Shown piece after piece: positions 1 through 6,268 of a DNA stretch of 7,182 bases. Under the pieces are notes generated by a model that was given only the letters and a program-made list of their open reading frames with translations, did no database searches and was not told the origin of the DNA. The stretch covers positions 1 to 7,182 of the forward strand of contig NZ_QSPK01000089.1 of assembly GCF_003436425.1 (NCBI RefSeq), read 5' to 3'. Source of the DNA: Eubacterium sp. TM05-53. Its GTDB lineage: Bacteria; Bacillota_I; Bacilli_A; Erysipelotrichales; Erysipelotrichaceae. Both the position numbers and the translations under genes were made by a program. Within the stretch, counting starts at the first letter, position 1. Each line of letters opens with the position of its first letter.

Positions 1-53
1 AATAATACTTTATTTAAAGATATGTCTATGGCCAAAATTGTTTACTGTTAGAA
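1..53 (+). repeat. Left copy of 53-bp inverted repeat, probable insertion-sequence end
   Basis: These 53 bases recur exactly as the reverse complement at 7124-7176 (position i pairs with 7177-i), and the match stops at base 54. The repeat may extend left beyond the window. One frame (1-51) reads as a short protein tail ending NTLFKDMSMAKIVYC followed by TAG at 49-51, two bases before the repeat ends. That fits the 3' end of a transposase gene running up to the tip of an insertion sequence, but I do not recognise the family. Homology to HipA starts only after this repeat, so the element interrupts that gene. Confidence 0.85.
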
Positions 54-823
54 ATTATTTAAATGATAAATGGCTTAAGCAATTATTAAAACCTGGTTCT
101 TCTTTGGGTGGAGCAAGGCCAAAAGCCACTGTTGAAGATGAACAGGGTAATTTGTGGATTGCAAAATTTCCATCAAAAAATGATGAGTATAATGTCGGGG
201 CATGGAAGAAAGTAGTTCATGATTTGGCAAAATTATGTGGTCTAAATGTACCTGAATCAAAAGTTGAAAAGTTTTCTAAGGATGGTAGTACATTTCTTGT
301 TAAACGATTTGATCGAGATGGAGAAAAAAGAATACACTTTGCTTCGGCTATGACAATGCTAGGAAAAAATGATGGAGCTTCATCGGACGATGGTTCAAGC
401 TATGTAGATATAGTTGATTTTATTAAAGCCTATGGTGCTAGTCCAAAAGATGACTTAATTGAGCTTTTTAAACGCATTATTTTTAGTATGGCTGTATCTA
501 ATACAGATGATCATTTAAGAAATCATGGATTTATCTTAAATGACAAAGGGTGGAAATTATCTCCACTTTACGATGTGAATCCAGTTCCTTATGGAGATAT
601 GCTCTCCTTGAATGTTGACGCCTATGATAATAGTATTTCGATTGATTTGGCTATTTCGTCAGCTTGCTTTTATGATATAACAGAGCTTGATGCTGAAGCT
701 TATGCAAATGAAATATTAACGATTGTCAAAAATAATTGGGAACAATTGGCCATAAAATACGGAATTAATCGTGATCAAATCGAAGAGATGTGTCCTGCCT
801 TCAGTGTATGTTACGAATTTTAA
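38..823 (+). CDS. HipA-like serine/threonine kinase, 5'-truncated
   Basis: This is the kinase core of a HipA-family protein, the toxin half of HipAB-type toxin-antitoxin pairs; known HipA kinases phosphorylate targets such as glutamyl-tRNA synthetase. Visible motifs, counting from the TTG at 38, are the Gly-rich loop GSSLGGARPKA (20-30), the lysine-bearing strand FLVKRFDR (86-93), the catalytic loop NTDDHLRN (155-162) and the metal-binding LSPLYDVNP (175-182). The C-terminus looks complete. HipA relatives of this type are usually about 400 residues; roughly the first 150, including the N-terminal subdomain, are missing. Recognisable HipA sequence begins near NYLNDKWL, exactly where the inverted repeat ends. 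The only in-frame start is a TTG inside the repeat with no ribosome binding site, so the gene is probably a broken remnant. No HipB-like antitoxin gene is visible. The frame stays open to the window edge, so a fusion to upstream sequence cannot be excluded. Confidence 0.8.
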   Translation: MFTVRNYLNDKWLKQLLKPGSSLGGARPKATVEDEQGNLWIAKFPSKNDEYNVGAWKKVVHDLAKLCGLNVPESKVEKFSKDGSTFLVKRFDRDGEKRIHFASAMTMLGKNDGASSDDGSSYVDIVDFIKAYGASPKDDLIELFKRIIFSMAVSNTDDHLRNHGFILNDKGWKLSPLYDVNPVPYGDMLSLNVDAYDNSISIDLAISSACFYDITELDAEAYANEILTIVKNNWEQLAIKYGINRDQIEEMCPAFSVCYEF

Positions 824-853
824 AAAATTAGAGGAGTGAATAAACTCCTCTAA
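821..853 (-). terminator. Rho-independent terminator of the Y-family polymerase gene
   Basis: A 9-bp perfect stem (828-836 with 845-853, TTAGAGGAG/CTCCTCTAA) has an 8-base loop. On the minus strand it is followed by six T (A at 822-827). The polymerase stop codon (850-852) lies inside the stem. The plus-strand side has no T tail, so it would serve the convergent hipA fragment poorly. Confidence 0.8.
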
Positions 854-2109
854 TATGCGTTATGGCCACCAATAAGGGTATTTCTTTTCTTAGCAGTTGC
901 ACAGTCTAAGGCATTCATTCCTTTTAAGATGGCATTCTTGCCATAGCGATGCTTGATTTGAACTAAGGTTTCTTGTAGTTTCTTTTCTCGTTCTACTTTT
1001 TCTACATCGGTAAATAAATCGTAGTTCTCATAATAATATTCATCTTTCACATCTTGAAAACTAATCGCAATTTGGCGAATGGGATAATTGGGATTCACAA
1101 TGCGGATATAGAGTCGTTTAAATTCTTCTAATAAGATGGAATAAGAGTTTGTACAATTCGTAATCTTACATGAGCCGCAGCTTGGTTTGATACAATCCTT
1201 GGAGTAGCCAATCATTAATGAGATTTGTCTTGTCACCAAATGTTTTTCAGTTAATGTCAATACATTTTGATCCACCATTTCTTTCATGACCACAAAGGCA
1301 TTTTGATAGGAATAATCATCAAAAAGAATTTGTGAATTGGATATAGAATGTTGTTTCGATTTATAATTTTTAATGTCTTGAATGGTCGTAGGTTCTTTAC
1401 CCCAGGCATGATCAATGATATATTCGGCGTTGACACCAAATTCTTTATATAATATTTCAATCGGGAATTGGCACAAGTCATACATGTCATAAATGCCTAA
1501 TTTGTGTAATCTTCGTTCGGTTCCATTTCCAAGCATCCAAAAATCGGTCATAGGTGTATGGTGCCACAAGGCTTGGCGATATAAGTCTTCATTTAAATAA
1601 GCCATGCGATCGGCATTGTGTTTGGCGGATATATCCATCGCAATCTTAGCTAAATATAAATTGGTTCCAATGCCAACAGTCGCCGTAAGACCGGTCTTTT
1701 CATAGATACGATCTAACATTTTTTTGGCGAGTTCTTTGGCAGTGACTTGATAGAGTTTTAAATAGCTTGTGATATCTAAAAAAGATTCATCAATGGAATA
1801 GACATGAATGTCTTCTTTGGCAATAAATTCTAAGAAGACTTTATAGACTTTGCAGCTATATTCCATATACAAATGCATTCTAGGTGGCGCAATCATATAT
1901 TCAATAGACGGATCAATCTCAAAGATACGGCCACGACTAGGTACGCCTAATTTTTTTATGGCGGGTGTTGCAGCTAGAGTGATGGCACCACCACCTCGAG
2001 TAGGATCTGCCACCACAAGGTTGACTTTGAAAGGGTCAAGGCCAAGTTCCACGCATTCTACGGATGCATAAAAGGATTTTAAATCAATACATAAATATGT
2101 TTTTTGCAT
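850..2109 (-). CDS. Y-family error-prone DNA polymerase, UvrX/UmuC (YqjW) type
   Basis: This is a translesion DNA polymerase of the UmuC/DinB superfamily, which copies past damaged bases with low fidelity. Of 419 residues, the palm shows CIDLKSFYASVEC (7-19) with metal ligand Asp9, and YSIDES (104-109) with Asp107 and Glu108. VGIGTNLYLAKIAMD (145-159) is also conserved, a helix-hairpin-helix region lies around 192-215, and the little finger occupies about 250-360. The end RNTLIGGHNAY is typical of the Gram-positive UvrX/YqjW branch, so the protein is full length. I chose the ATG at 2107-2109 because GGAGG (2115-2119) lies 5 bases upstream; a GTG at 2119-2121 overlaps that site. A cysteine set C306-x4-C311-x2-C314-x4-C319 in the little finger is unusual. 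The gene is divergent from a LexA-like repressor that probably controls it. Confidence 0.93.
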   Translation of the reverse strand: MQKTYLCIDLKSFYASVECVELGLDPFKVNLVVADPTRGGGAITLAATPAIKKLGVPSRGRIFEIDPSIEYMIAPPRMHLYMEYSCKVYKVFLEFIAKEDIHVYSIDESFLDITSYLKLYQVTAKELAKKMLDRIYEKTGLTATVGIGTNLYLAKIAMDISAKHNADRMAYLNEDLYRQALWHHTPMTDFWMLGNGTERRLHKLGIYDMYDLCQFPIEILYKEFGVNAEYIIDHAWGKEPTTIQDIKNYKSKQHSISNSQILFDDYSYQNAFVVMKEMVDQNVLTLTEKHLVTRQISLMIGYSKDCIKPSCGSCKITNCTNSYSILLEEFKRLYIRIVNPNYPIRQIAISFQDVKDEYYYENYDLFTDVEKVEREKKLQETLVQIKHRYGKNAILKGMNALDCATAKKRNTLIGGHNAY

Positions 2110-2112
2110 AAA

Positions 2113-2171
2113 TACCTCCACACCCCATATCGTTCGTATTAAATCATAGTTAAAAGTAAATAAAAATTCAA
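2113..2171 (-). promoter_or_regulatory. Promoter and ribosome binding site of the Y-family polymerase gene
   Basis: On the minus strand, TTGAAT (2166-2171) is followed after exactly 17 bases by TATGAT (2143-2148), a good sigma-A promoter. GGAGG (2115-2119) then precedes the ATG. The expected transcription start falls near ACGAACG (2131-2137 on the complement). That contains the CGAAC half of the Gram-positive LexA/DinR box, but no matching second half. Repressor binding here would block the polymerase. Confidence 0.7.
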
Positions 2172-2183
2172 GATAGATTTGAG

Positions 2184-2254
2184 ACTTTCTTAAAAAGTTT
2201 ATAAATTTTCACTGGTATTTTATTTAAATTTTGATACTATATAAGTAAAGGTGG
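2184..2254 (+). promoter_or_regulatory. Probable promoter/operator region of the LexA-like repressor
   Basis: The leader of the repressor gene holds a TATAAG -10 candidate (2240-2245), without a convincing -35 at 17 bases, and a GGTGG ribosome binding site (2250-2254) 7 bases before the ATG. Two short dyads could be operators: ACTTT-N5-AAAGT (2184-2198), and TACT-N5-AGTA (2235-2247), which overlaps the -10. Their arms are only 4-5 bp, so this is tentative. Autoregulation is expected for the family. Confidence 0.35.
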
Positions 2255-2261
2255 TGTAACT

Positions 2262-2852
2262 ATGCAGTTAAGACAATTATTACTACAATATGAGATTGAA
2301 AATAATATTAAACATGATGAGGCGGCTAAAAGGATAGGAATTGGTCGTGCCACATATTTTCGTTGGTTAAAGGGTGAAAGTACGCATTTAAAAGCGAACA
2401 CACTAAAGAAATTATCGGACATGTTGGATTGTGATGTCAAAAGTATTTTGGATGAAGAAGAAAGAATCAAACCTATCGTGGGCAGTGTAAAAGCGGGATA
2501 TGATGGTTTTCCAATGGAAGATATTGAGGGGTATATTGAGTTAAATCGTCATGATGGTAAAAAAGGTGATTACTTTTTACGCGTGCGTGGAGATTCTATG
2601 GTCAATGCCCATATCTATGAGGGTGATCTTGTCTTTGTGAAACAGACAAATGAAGTAGAATCTGGAAGTATCGCAATCGTACTTGTGGGTGAGGAAGCTA
2701 CATTAAAGCGTGTTTTATATAAAAAGGGTTTAATGATTTTAGAGGCTGCCAATCCTAAGATTGACACTAAGGTTTTTACGCCTGAAGAAGTAGCGGAATT
2801 GCCGGTAAAGGTTATTGGAAAAGTTCTATACGCTCGTAGAGACTTTGATTGA
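2262..2852 (+). CDS. XRE-family LexA-like self-cleaving repressor (HdiR type)
   Basis: This 196-residue DNA-binding repressor probably acts as a DNA-damage switch. The N-terminus (about 3-60) is an XRE/Cro-type helix-turn-helix, with AAKRIGIGRATYFRWLKG containing the recognition helix. It is not the winged helix of canonical LexA. The C-terminus is an S24 peptidase domain with the cleavage dipeptide Ala78-Gly79 (VKAGYDG), nucleophile Ser112 (RGDSM) and general base Lys149 (ATLKRV). These are the parts needed for RecA-stimulated self-cleavage. The same domain order occurs in HdiR of Lactococcus lactis, which represses umuC and itself. Here too a UmuC-type polymerase is divergent across 152 bp, so control of that gene is the natural inference. 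The stop overlaps the next gene's GAGGA site, implying cotranscription with the phosphatase. A phage-derived CI-like repressor is the alternative, but no phage genes are nearby. Confidence 0.88.
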   Translation: MQLRQLLLQYEIENNIKHDEAAKRIGIGRATYFRWLKGESTHLKANTLKKLSDMLDCDVKSILDEEERIKPIVGSVKAGYDGFPMEDIEGYIELNRHDGKKGDYFLRVRGDSMVNAHIYEGDLVFVKQTNEVESGSIAIVLVGEEATLKRVLYKKGLMILEAANPKIDTKVFTPEEVAELPVKVIGKVLYARRDFD

Positions 2853-2862
2853 GGATTAATGA

Positions 2863-3438
2863 ATGAAGATTTGGATTACTAGACATGGCCAAACGGCTTT
2901 AAATAAACAAAAATTAATGCAGGGACTTACAGATGAGCCTTTAAATGAAACAGGAATTCAACAAGCTAAAGAAGCGCGTAAAAAGATTGGTGATATTCAC
3001 TTTGATGCCGTATATGCAAGCCCACTACAAAGAGCAATTCAAACTGCAGCTATTATTGGTGATGTGGATAAAAAAGATGTAAAGATCGATTCGCGTATTA
3101 TTGAAGTGGATTTTGGTGATTATGAATTGAGAAACTACTTTAAATTGGGATTGAAAATGACTTCCTATTGGGCATTTCCTGAAGTGCTTCCGGCTCCTAA
3201 ATCTGTAGAATCTGTAGAAAGCATGATCAAACGAAGCCAATCATTCTTAAAAGAATTAGAAACAAAGAACTATGAGAATGTGTTGATCGTATGTCATGGT
3301 GGAATCATCCGTTCTTTATGTGGTTATTTAGAAGATCGTAAAAATGGTATTAAATGGAGACCAAAGCCAAACAATTGTGAGATTCGTGTCTATGAATCCA
3401 ATCATGGTAAGCATTCATTCATTAAGACATATAAGTAG
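2863..3438 (+). CDS. Histidine phosphatase family protein (phosphoglycerate-mutase-like)
   Basis: This 191-residue protein belongs to the histidine phosphatase (branch 1, cofactor-dependent phosphoglycerate mutase-like) superfamily, which removes phosphate from small molecules or proteins through a phosphohistidine intermediate. The signature TRHGQT (6-11) supplies Arg7 and the nucleophile His8. SPLQRA (53-58) supplies Arg57, Glu81 (IIEVDFG) is the probable proton donor, and VCHGG (143-147) supplies His145. It lacks the extra length of glycolytic mutases, so a phosphatase is more likely than a mutase, and the substrate cannot be read from sequence. The ATG at 2863 follows GAGGA (2851-2855), which overlaps the repressor stop codon. 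With a 10-base gap the two genes are almost certainly cotranscribed, and damage-inducible expression would follow. No signal peptide is seen, so it is probably cytoplasmic. Confidence 0.88.
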   Translation: MKIWITRHGQTALNKQKLMQGLTDEPLNETGIQQAKEARKKIGDIHFDAVYASPLQRAIQTAAIIGDVDKKDVKIDSRIIEVDFGDYELRNYFKLGLKMTSYWAFPEVLPAPKSVESVESMIKRSQSFLKELETKNYENVLIVCHGGIIRSLCGYLEDRKNGIKWRPKPNNCEIRVYESNHGKHSFIKTYK

Positions 3439-3481
3439 AGGATGTATAGATTGCGTTTAGTGGCAAAAAGGAGTAAAAAGT

Positions 3482-4516
3482 ATGTTGACATATACTTATT
3501 TAGAAAAAGGGAAATTTGCGTTGATAGAGAAACCAAAACCGGTACTTCTTCATGAAAGGGATGCGATTGTTAAAGTGACACTTGCGAGCATTTGTTCAAG
3601 TGATCTACATATTAAACATGGAAGTGTTCCTCGTGCAGTGCCTGGTATTACTGTGGGTCATGAAATGGTTGGTATTGTAGAAGCAGTAGGCAATAAAGTA
3701 ACGCATGTAAAACCTGGAGATCGTGTAACTGTGAATGTGGAAACATTTTGTGGAGAATGTTTTTTCTGCAAGAATGGCTATGTAAATAATTGTACAGATG
3801 AAAATGGAGGATGGGCTCTTGGATGTCGTATTGATGGTGGACAAGCTGAATATGTGCGTGTACCTTTTGCAGATCAAGGATTAAATAAGATTCCTGAACA
3901 AGTTAGTGATCGACAAGCTTTGTTTGTAGGGGACGTATTGGCTACAGGATATTGGGCAACACGTATTTCTGAAATCAAAGAAGAGGATACGGTATTGATT
4001 ATTGGAGCAGGTCCTACAGGTATTTGTACTTTACTATGTGTCATGCTTAAAAACCCAAAAAGAATAATCATGTGTGAAAAAGATGAACATCGCATAGATT
4101 TTATCCATGAACATTATCCAGAAGTTTTGACAGTCACTCCAGAAGAATGCAAAAAATTTGTGCTAGAAAATAGTGATCATGGTGGTGCAGATGTTGTTCT
4201 TGAAGTTGCGGGTGTACCATCTGCTTTTCAACTTGCATGGCAATGCGCAAGACCAAATGCGATTGTGACAATAGTTGCATTATATGATGAACCACAAGTT
4301 TTACCACTTCCAGACATGTATGGAAAAAACCTAACATTCAAAACAGGTGGTGTTGATGGTTGTGATTGTGAAAAAACTTTACAATTGATTGCGGAAGGTA
4401 AGATCAATACAGAACCTTTGATTACACATACGTATCCTCTTAGTAAAATTGCGCAAGGGTATGATTTATTTGAAAATAAAAGAGATGGTGTAATTAAAGT
4501 CGCAATAGAGTGTTAA
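3482..4516 (+). CDS. Zinc-dependent medium-chain alcohol/polyol dehydrogenase
   Basis: This 344-residue oxidoreductase belongs to the zinc-containing medium-chain dehydrogenase family and interconverts an alcohol or polyol with its carbonyl using a nicotinamide cofactor. The catalytic-domain zinc ligands are Cys38 (SICSSDLH), His60 and Glu61 (VGHEM), with Asp151 nearby. A structural zinc site is visible as Cys90, Cys93, Cys96 and Cys104. The Rossmann loop is GAGPTG (175-180). Glu199 at the end of the second strand suggests NAD rather than NADP. Overall it resembles the threonine/sorbitol/butanediol dehydrogenase branch, but the substrate is not determined. AAAGGAG (3467-3473) precedes the ATG at a normal distance. 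The 43-base gap after the phosphatase contains no terminator or clear promoter, so it may extend the repressor operon. The C-terminus appears native. Confidence 0.88.
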   Translation: MLTYTYLEKGKFALIEKPKPVLLHERDAIVKVTLASICSSDLHIKHGSVPRAVPGITVGHEMVGIVEAVGNKVTHVKPGDRVTVNVETFCGECFFCKNGYVNNCTDENGGWALGCRIDGGQAEYVRVPFADQGLNKIPEQVSDRQALFVGDVLATGYWATRISEIKEEDTVLIIGAGPTGICTLLCVMLKNPKRIIMCEKDEHRIDFIHEHYPEVLTVTPEECKKFVLENSDHGGADVVLEVAGVPSAFQLAWQCARPNAIVTIVALYDEPQVLPLPDMYGKNLTFKTGGVDGCDCEKTLQLIAEGKINTEPLITHTYPLSKIAQGYDLFENKRDGVIKVAIEC

Positions 4517-4527
4517 TTTCAAGTATT

Positions 4528-4695
4528 ATGTCATTAGAATTAAAACTAGCATCTTCTGAACCATTATCTGTTGATCAATTGACAAAAAAACAGTTAGATA
4601 CAGAACTTCAAAAGGGAATTGATTCCATAAAAGAAGGAAATGTCTATTCTGCAGACGAAGTGGATGCAATACTCGCAAAAGAATTTGGAATATGA
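4528..4695 (+). CDS. Truncated RelB/DinJ-family antitoxin (toxin-binding half only), probably a remnant
   Basis: These 55 residues match the C-terminal half of RelB/DinJ-type antitoxins as I know them: an ELKL start, then LSVDQLTKKQLDTELQKG, then a SADEVDAILAKEFGI end. That half wraps around and neutralises the partner toxin. The N-terminal ribbon-helix-helix DNA-binding domain, about 35-45 residues, is absent, and the sequence before the match belongs to the dehydrogenase gene. No ribosome binding site precedes the ATG at 4528; an in-frame GTG at 4510 overlaps the dehydrogenase and is no better. No RelE/YafQ-like toxin gene follows, because a terminator begins 10 bases after the stop. It is most likely a decayed piece of a toxin-antitoxin locus. 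A functional free-standing anti-toxin peptide is possible but unsupported. Confidence 0.6.
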   Translation: MSLELKLASSEPLSVDQLTKKQLDTELQKGIDSIKEGNVYSADEVDAILAKEFGI

Positions 4696-4704
4696 TTCGT
4701 ATAC

Positions 4705-4752
4705 ATACACAGAAATGGAACTTTAGCAAGGAGTTCCATTTTTAGTGTGTAT
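4705..4752 (+). terminator. Strong terminator closing the repressor-to-dehydrogenase gene run
   Basis: A perfect 10-bp stem (4713-4722 AAATGGAACT with 4732-4741 AGTTCCATTT) has a 9-base loop and a short T run to 4743. A second outer stem (4705-4711 ATACACA with 4746-4752 TGTGTAT) extends the structure past a small asymmetric internal loop. It separates the upstream genes from the YitT gene. Confidence 0.8.
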
Positions 4753-4809
4753 CAAGATAGATTTATTTGATAAAATAAAGACACAATGAATGACTAGGAG
4801 ACAATTACG

Positions 4810-5664
4810 ATGAATAAACAATACAATTATACAAATATCATAAAGGAAACTCTAATCTTAACAGTTGCGGTTGGAATTATTGGTGCAGCCGTCTATTTTT
4901 TTCTAGTTCCAAGTCATACTTCTGTTAGTAGTATTTCAGGATTGGGTATTATACTATCTAATTTTATACCTTTACCATTATCTGCCATCACCATGATTTT
5001 AAATGTTGTTTTATTGATTGTTGGCTTTTTGACTTGTGGCAAAGAATTTGGCATAAAAACAATCTATACAAGTATTATGTTACCTATATTTCTTGCCCTA
5101 TTTGAAATTATTTTTCCTAATTTTGAATCGTTTACCAACAGTCAGGAATTGGATGTATTGTGCTACATTCTTGTGGTAAGTGTAGGATTAAGCATATTAT
5201 TTAATCGAAATGCTTCATCAGGAGGTCTTGATATTGTCGCTAAGATCATGAATAAATATCTGCATATGGAATTAGGTAAAGCTATGTCATTATCGGGTAT
5301 GTGTGTTGCCTTATCAGCCGCTCTTGTTTATGATAAGAAGACGGTTGTGTTAAGTATTTTAGGTACTTATTTTAATGGCATTGTTCTAGATCATTTTATC
5401 TTTGATCATAATATTAAACGAAGAGTATGTATCATCACTCCAAAAGAAAAAGAACTTCGTGAATTTATCATTCATGAACTACATAGTGTAGCAACCGTGT
5501 ATGAAGCTTATGGTGCATACAATATGGAAAAGCGTCATGAAATCATCACAATTGTAGATAAAGTGGAATATCAAAAGTTAATGAAATTCATTAACACGCT
5601 GGATTCAAAGGCATTTATCACTGTATATAATGTATCGGATATGCGATACCAACCAAAGATTTGA
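4810..5664 (+). CDS. YitT-family membrane protein (DUF161 plus DUF2179)
   Basis: This 284-residue integral membrane protein belongs to the YitT family common in Bacillota, whose transport or signalling role is not established. Likely membrane segments are at about 13-33, 55-76, 82-102, 115-131, 158-174 and 177-195. The family-typical NASSGGLDIVAKI (134-146) lies between the fourth and fifth. The C-terminal soluble domain (about 203-282, DUF2179), with the VYEAYGAY stretch around 230-237, is probably cytoplasmic. The length is normal and both domains are complete. AGGAG (4796-4800) precedes the ATG. The gene stands alone between two terminators, so it is probably monocistronic; I could not identify its promoter with confidence in 4753-4795. 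Confidence 0.9.
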   Translation: MNKQYNYTNIIKETLILTVAVGIIGAAVYFFLVPSHTSVSSISGLGIILSNFIPLPLSAITMILNVVLLIVGFLTCGKEFGIKTIYTSIMLPIFLALFEIIFPNFESFTNSQELDVLCYILVVSVGLSILFNRNASSGGLDIVAKIMNKYLHMELGKAMSLSGMCVALSAALVYDKKTVVLSILGTYFNGIVLDHFIFDHNIKRRVCIITPKEKELREFIIHELHSVATVYEAYGAYNMEKRHEIITIVDKVEYQKLMKFINTLDSKAFITVYNVSDMRYQPKI

Positions 5665-5688
5665 GTAAGGCAAGACCTTACTTTTTTT
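5664..5688 (+). terminator. Rho-independent terminator after the YitT gene
   Basis: A 7-bp stem (AGTAAGG 5664-5670 with CCTTACT 5676-5682) and 5-base loop are followed by a T run to 5688. It begins at the last base of the YitT stop codon. Confidence 0.85.
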
Positions 5689-5718
5689 CCTTTTAAATGA
5701 CCTATTTGGACAATACAT

Positions 5719-5760
5719 TTGATTCTAAATAGCTAAATGACTAATATGTAGTTAAGGAGA
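5719..5760 (+). promoter_or_regulatory. Promoter and ribosome binding site of the small three-gene operon
   Basis: TTGATT (5719-5724) and TAATAT (5742-5747) are separated by exactly 17 bases. AAGGAGA (5754-5760) sits 6 bases before the ATG at 5767. That strong site is the main evidence that the short gene at 5767 is translated. Each promoter box matches consensus at only 4 of 6 positions, so the promoter itself is moderately supported. Confidence 0.5.
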
Positions 5761-5766
5761 TAGGGT

Positions 5767-5931
5767 ATGGATAAAAGGGTAATTATTAATTGTATAATCA
5801 TACTTTTAATTTGGTTGTGTAATCGTATGGCTTATTATTACTTATCTAAAAATATAAGTTTAATTGTGAGTGGCATTATTTTGATTATTGGTTGCTTAAT
5901 AATGTGGAGGTTCAACCATGAATATCGATGA
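5767..5931 (+). CDS. Small two-helix membrane protein, 54 residues, unknown function
   Basis: This short gene encodes a very hydrophobic 54-residue protein. It starts MDKRVIINC, has one predicted membrane helix at about 5-18 and another at about 30-47, a short polar turn around LSKNIS, and a basic tail ending RFNHEYR. Its start is set by an AAGGAGA ribosome binding site at ideal distance. The 3' end overlaps the next gene by 14 bases, and that gene's GGAGG site lies inside this one, which suggests translational coupling. I do not recognise the family. Given the context it may anchor or partner the two paralogous proteins downstream, but that is inference. It is short enough to be skipped by gene finders. 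Confidence 0.7.
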   Translation: MDKRVIINCIIILLIWLCNRMAYYYLSKNISLIVSGIILIIGCLIMWRFNHEYR

Positions 5932-6268
5932 ATATATTAAATTTGATGATATAAATAAACAATTTACTATTCCATCCGGTAGATATTCGTATAGTGATGT
6001 AGTTCGTGTTTCAGTCTTAAATGAAAAAGCTAAGTATAAAGGAAAAGGTGTTCCCTTTACGGCTATACTTCCTTCAGGACCATTACCATCTGGGATTCTA
6101 CAAGATCCATATTTATTTGTTGGAGTTAAGATTGTATTAAAGGATGGAACGATTTTGGCTATTTATGTTTCAAAAGAAAAGACGATGGTCAATACGAATC
6201 AATATATTCAAGATCGTAAGGTTGCAGAAAAGATAAAAGAGGTGATGAAAAATGTGTGTGAAATTTAA
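5918..6268 (+). CDS. Uncharacterised protein, first of two tandem paralogs
   Basis: This is a soluble 116-residue protein with no signal peptide or membrane segment, of a family I cannot name. It is clearly related to the next gene. Shared blocks are YSDV (25-28), NEKAKYKGKGVPFT (35-48) and LFVGVKIVLKDGTILAIYVSKEK (66-88). Alternating hydrophobic beta strands, ending in a lysine/glutamate-rich helix (about 97-113), suggest a small beta-rich fold with a C-terminal helix, as in PH-like domains; this is inference from pattern only. GGAGG (5906-5910) lies 7 bases before the ATG. The gene overlaps the small membrane protein gene upstream by 14 bases and its paralog downstream by 17, so the three form one operon. 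Confidence 0.8.
   Translation: MNIDEYIKFDDINKQFTIPSGRYSYSDVVRVSVLNEKAKYKGKGVPFTAILPSGPLPSGILQDPYLFVGVKIVLKDGTILAIYVSKEKTMVNTNQYIQDRKVAEKIKEVMKNVCEI

Noticed and set aside
41..69. Outward promoter at the repeat end driving the hipA fragment
   Set aside because: TTTACT (41-46) with TGATAA (64-69) has 17-base spacing but poor -10 similarity, and no ribosome binding site or start codon follows for the hipA frame.
38..823. Genuine HipT of a HipBST system
   Set aside because: No HipS or HipB gene is visible, and the missing N-terminus coincides exactly with the repeat border, so truncation is the better explanation.
1850..2071. Plus-strand open frame of 73 codons inside the polymerase gene
   Set aside because: It is antisense to a well-conserved coding region, lacks a ribosome binding site and resembles no protein family.
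2119..2121. GTG as an upstream start of the Y-family polymerase
   Set aside because: The GTG overlaps the GGAGG site that serves the ATG at 2107-2109, and family members begin near that ATG.
3605..3877. Minus-strand open frame of 90 codons inside the dehydrogenase gene
   Set aside because: It is an antisense shadow with unnatural composition; the plus strand carries all the zinc-ligand motifs.
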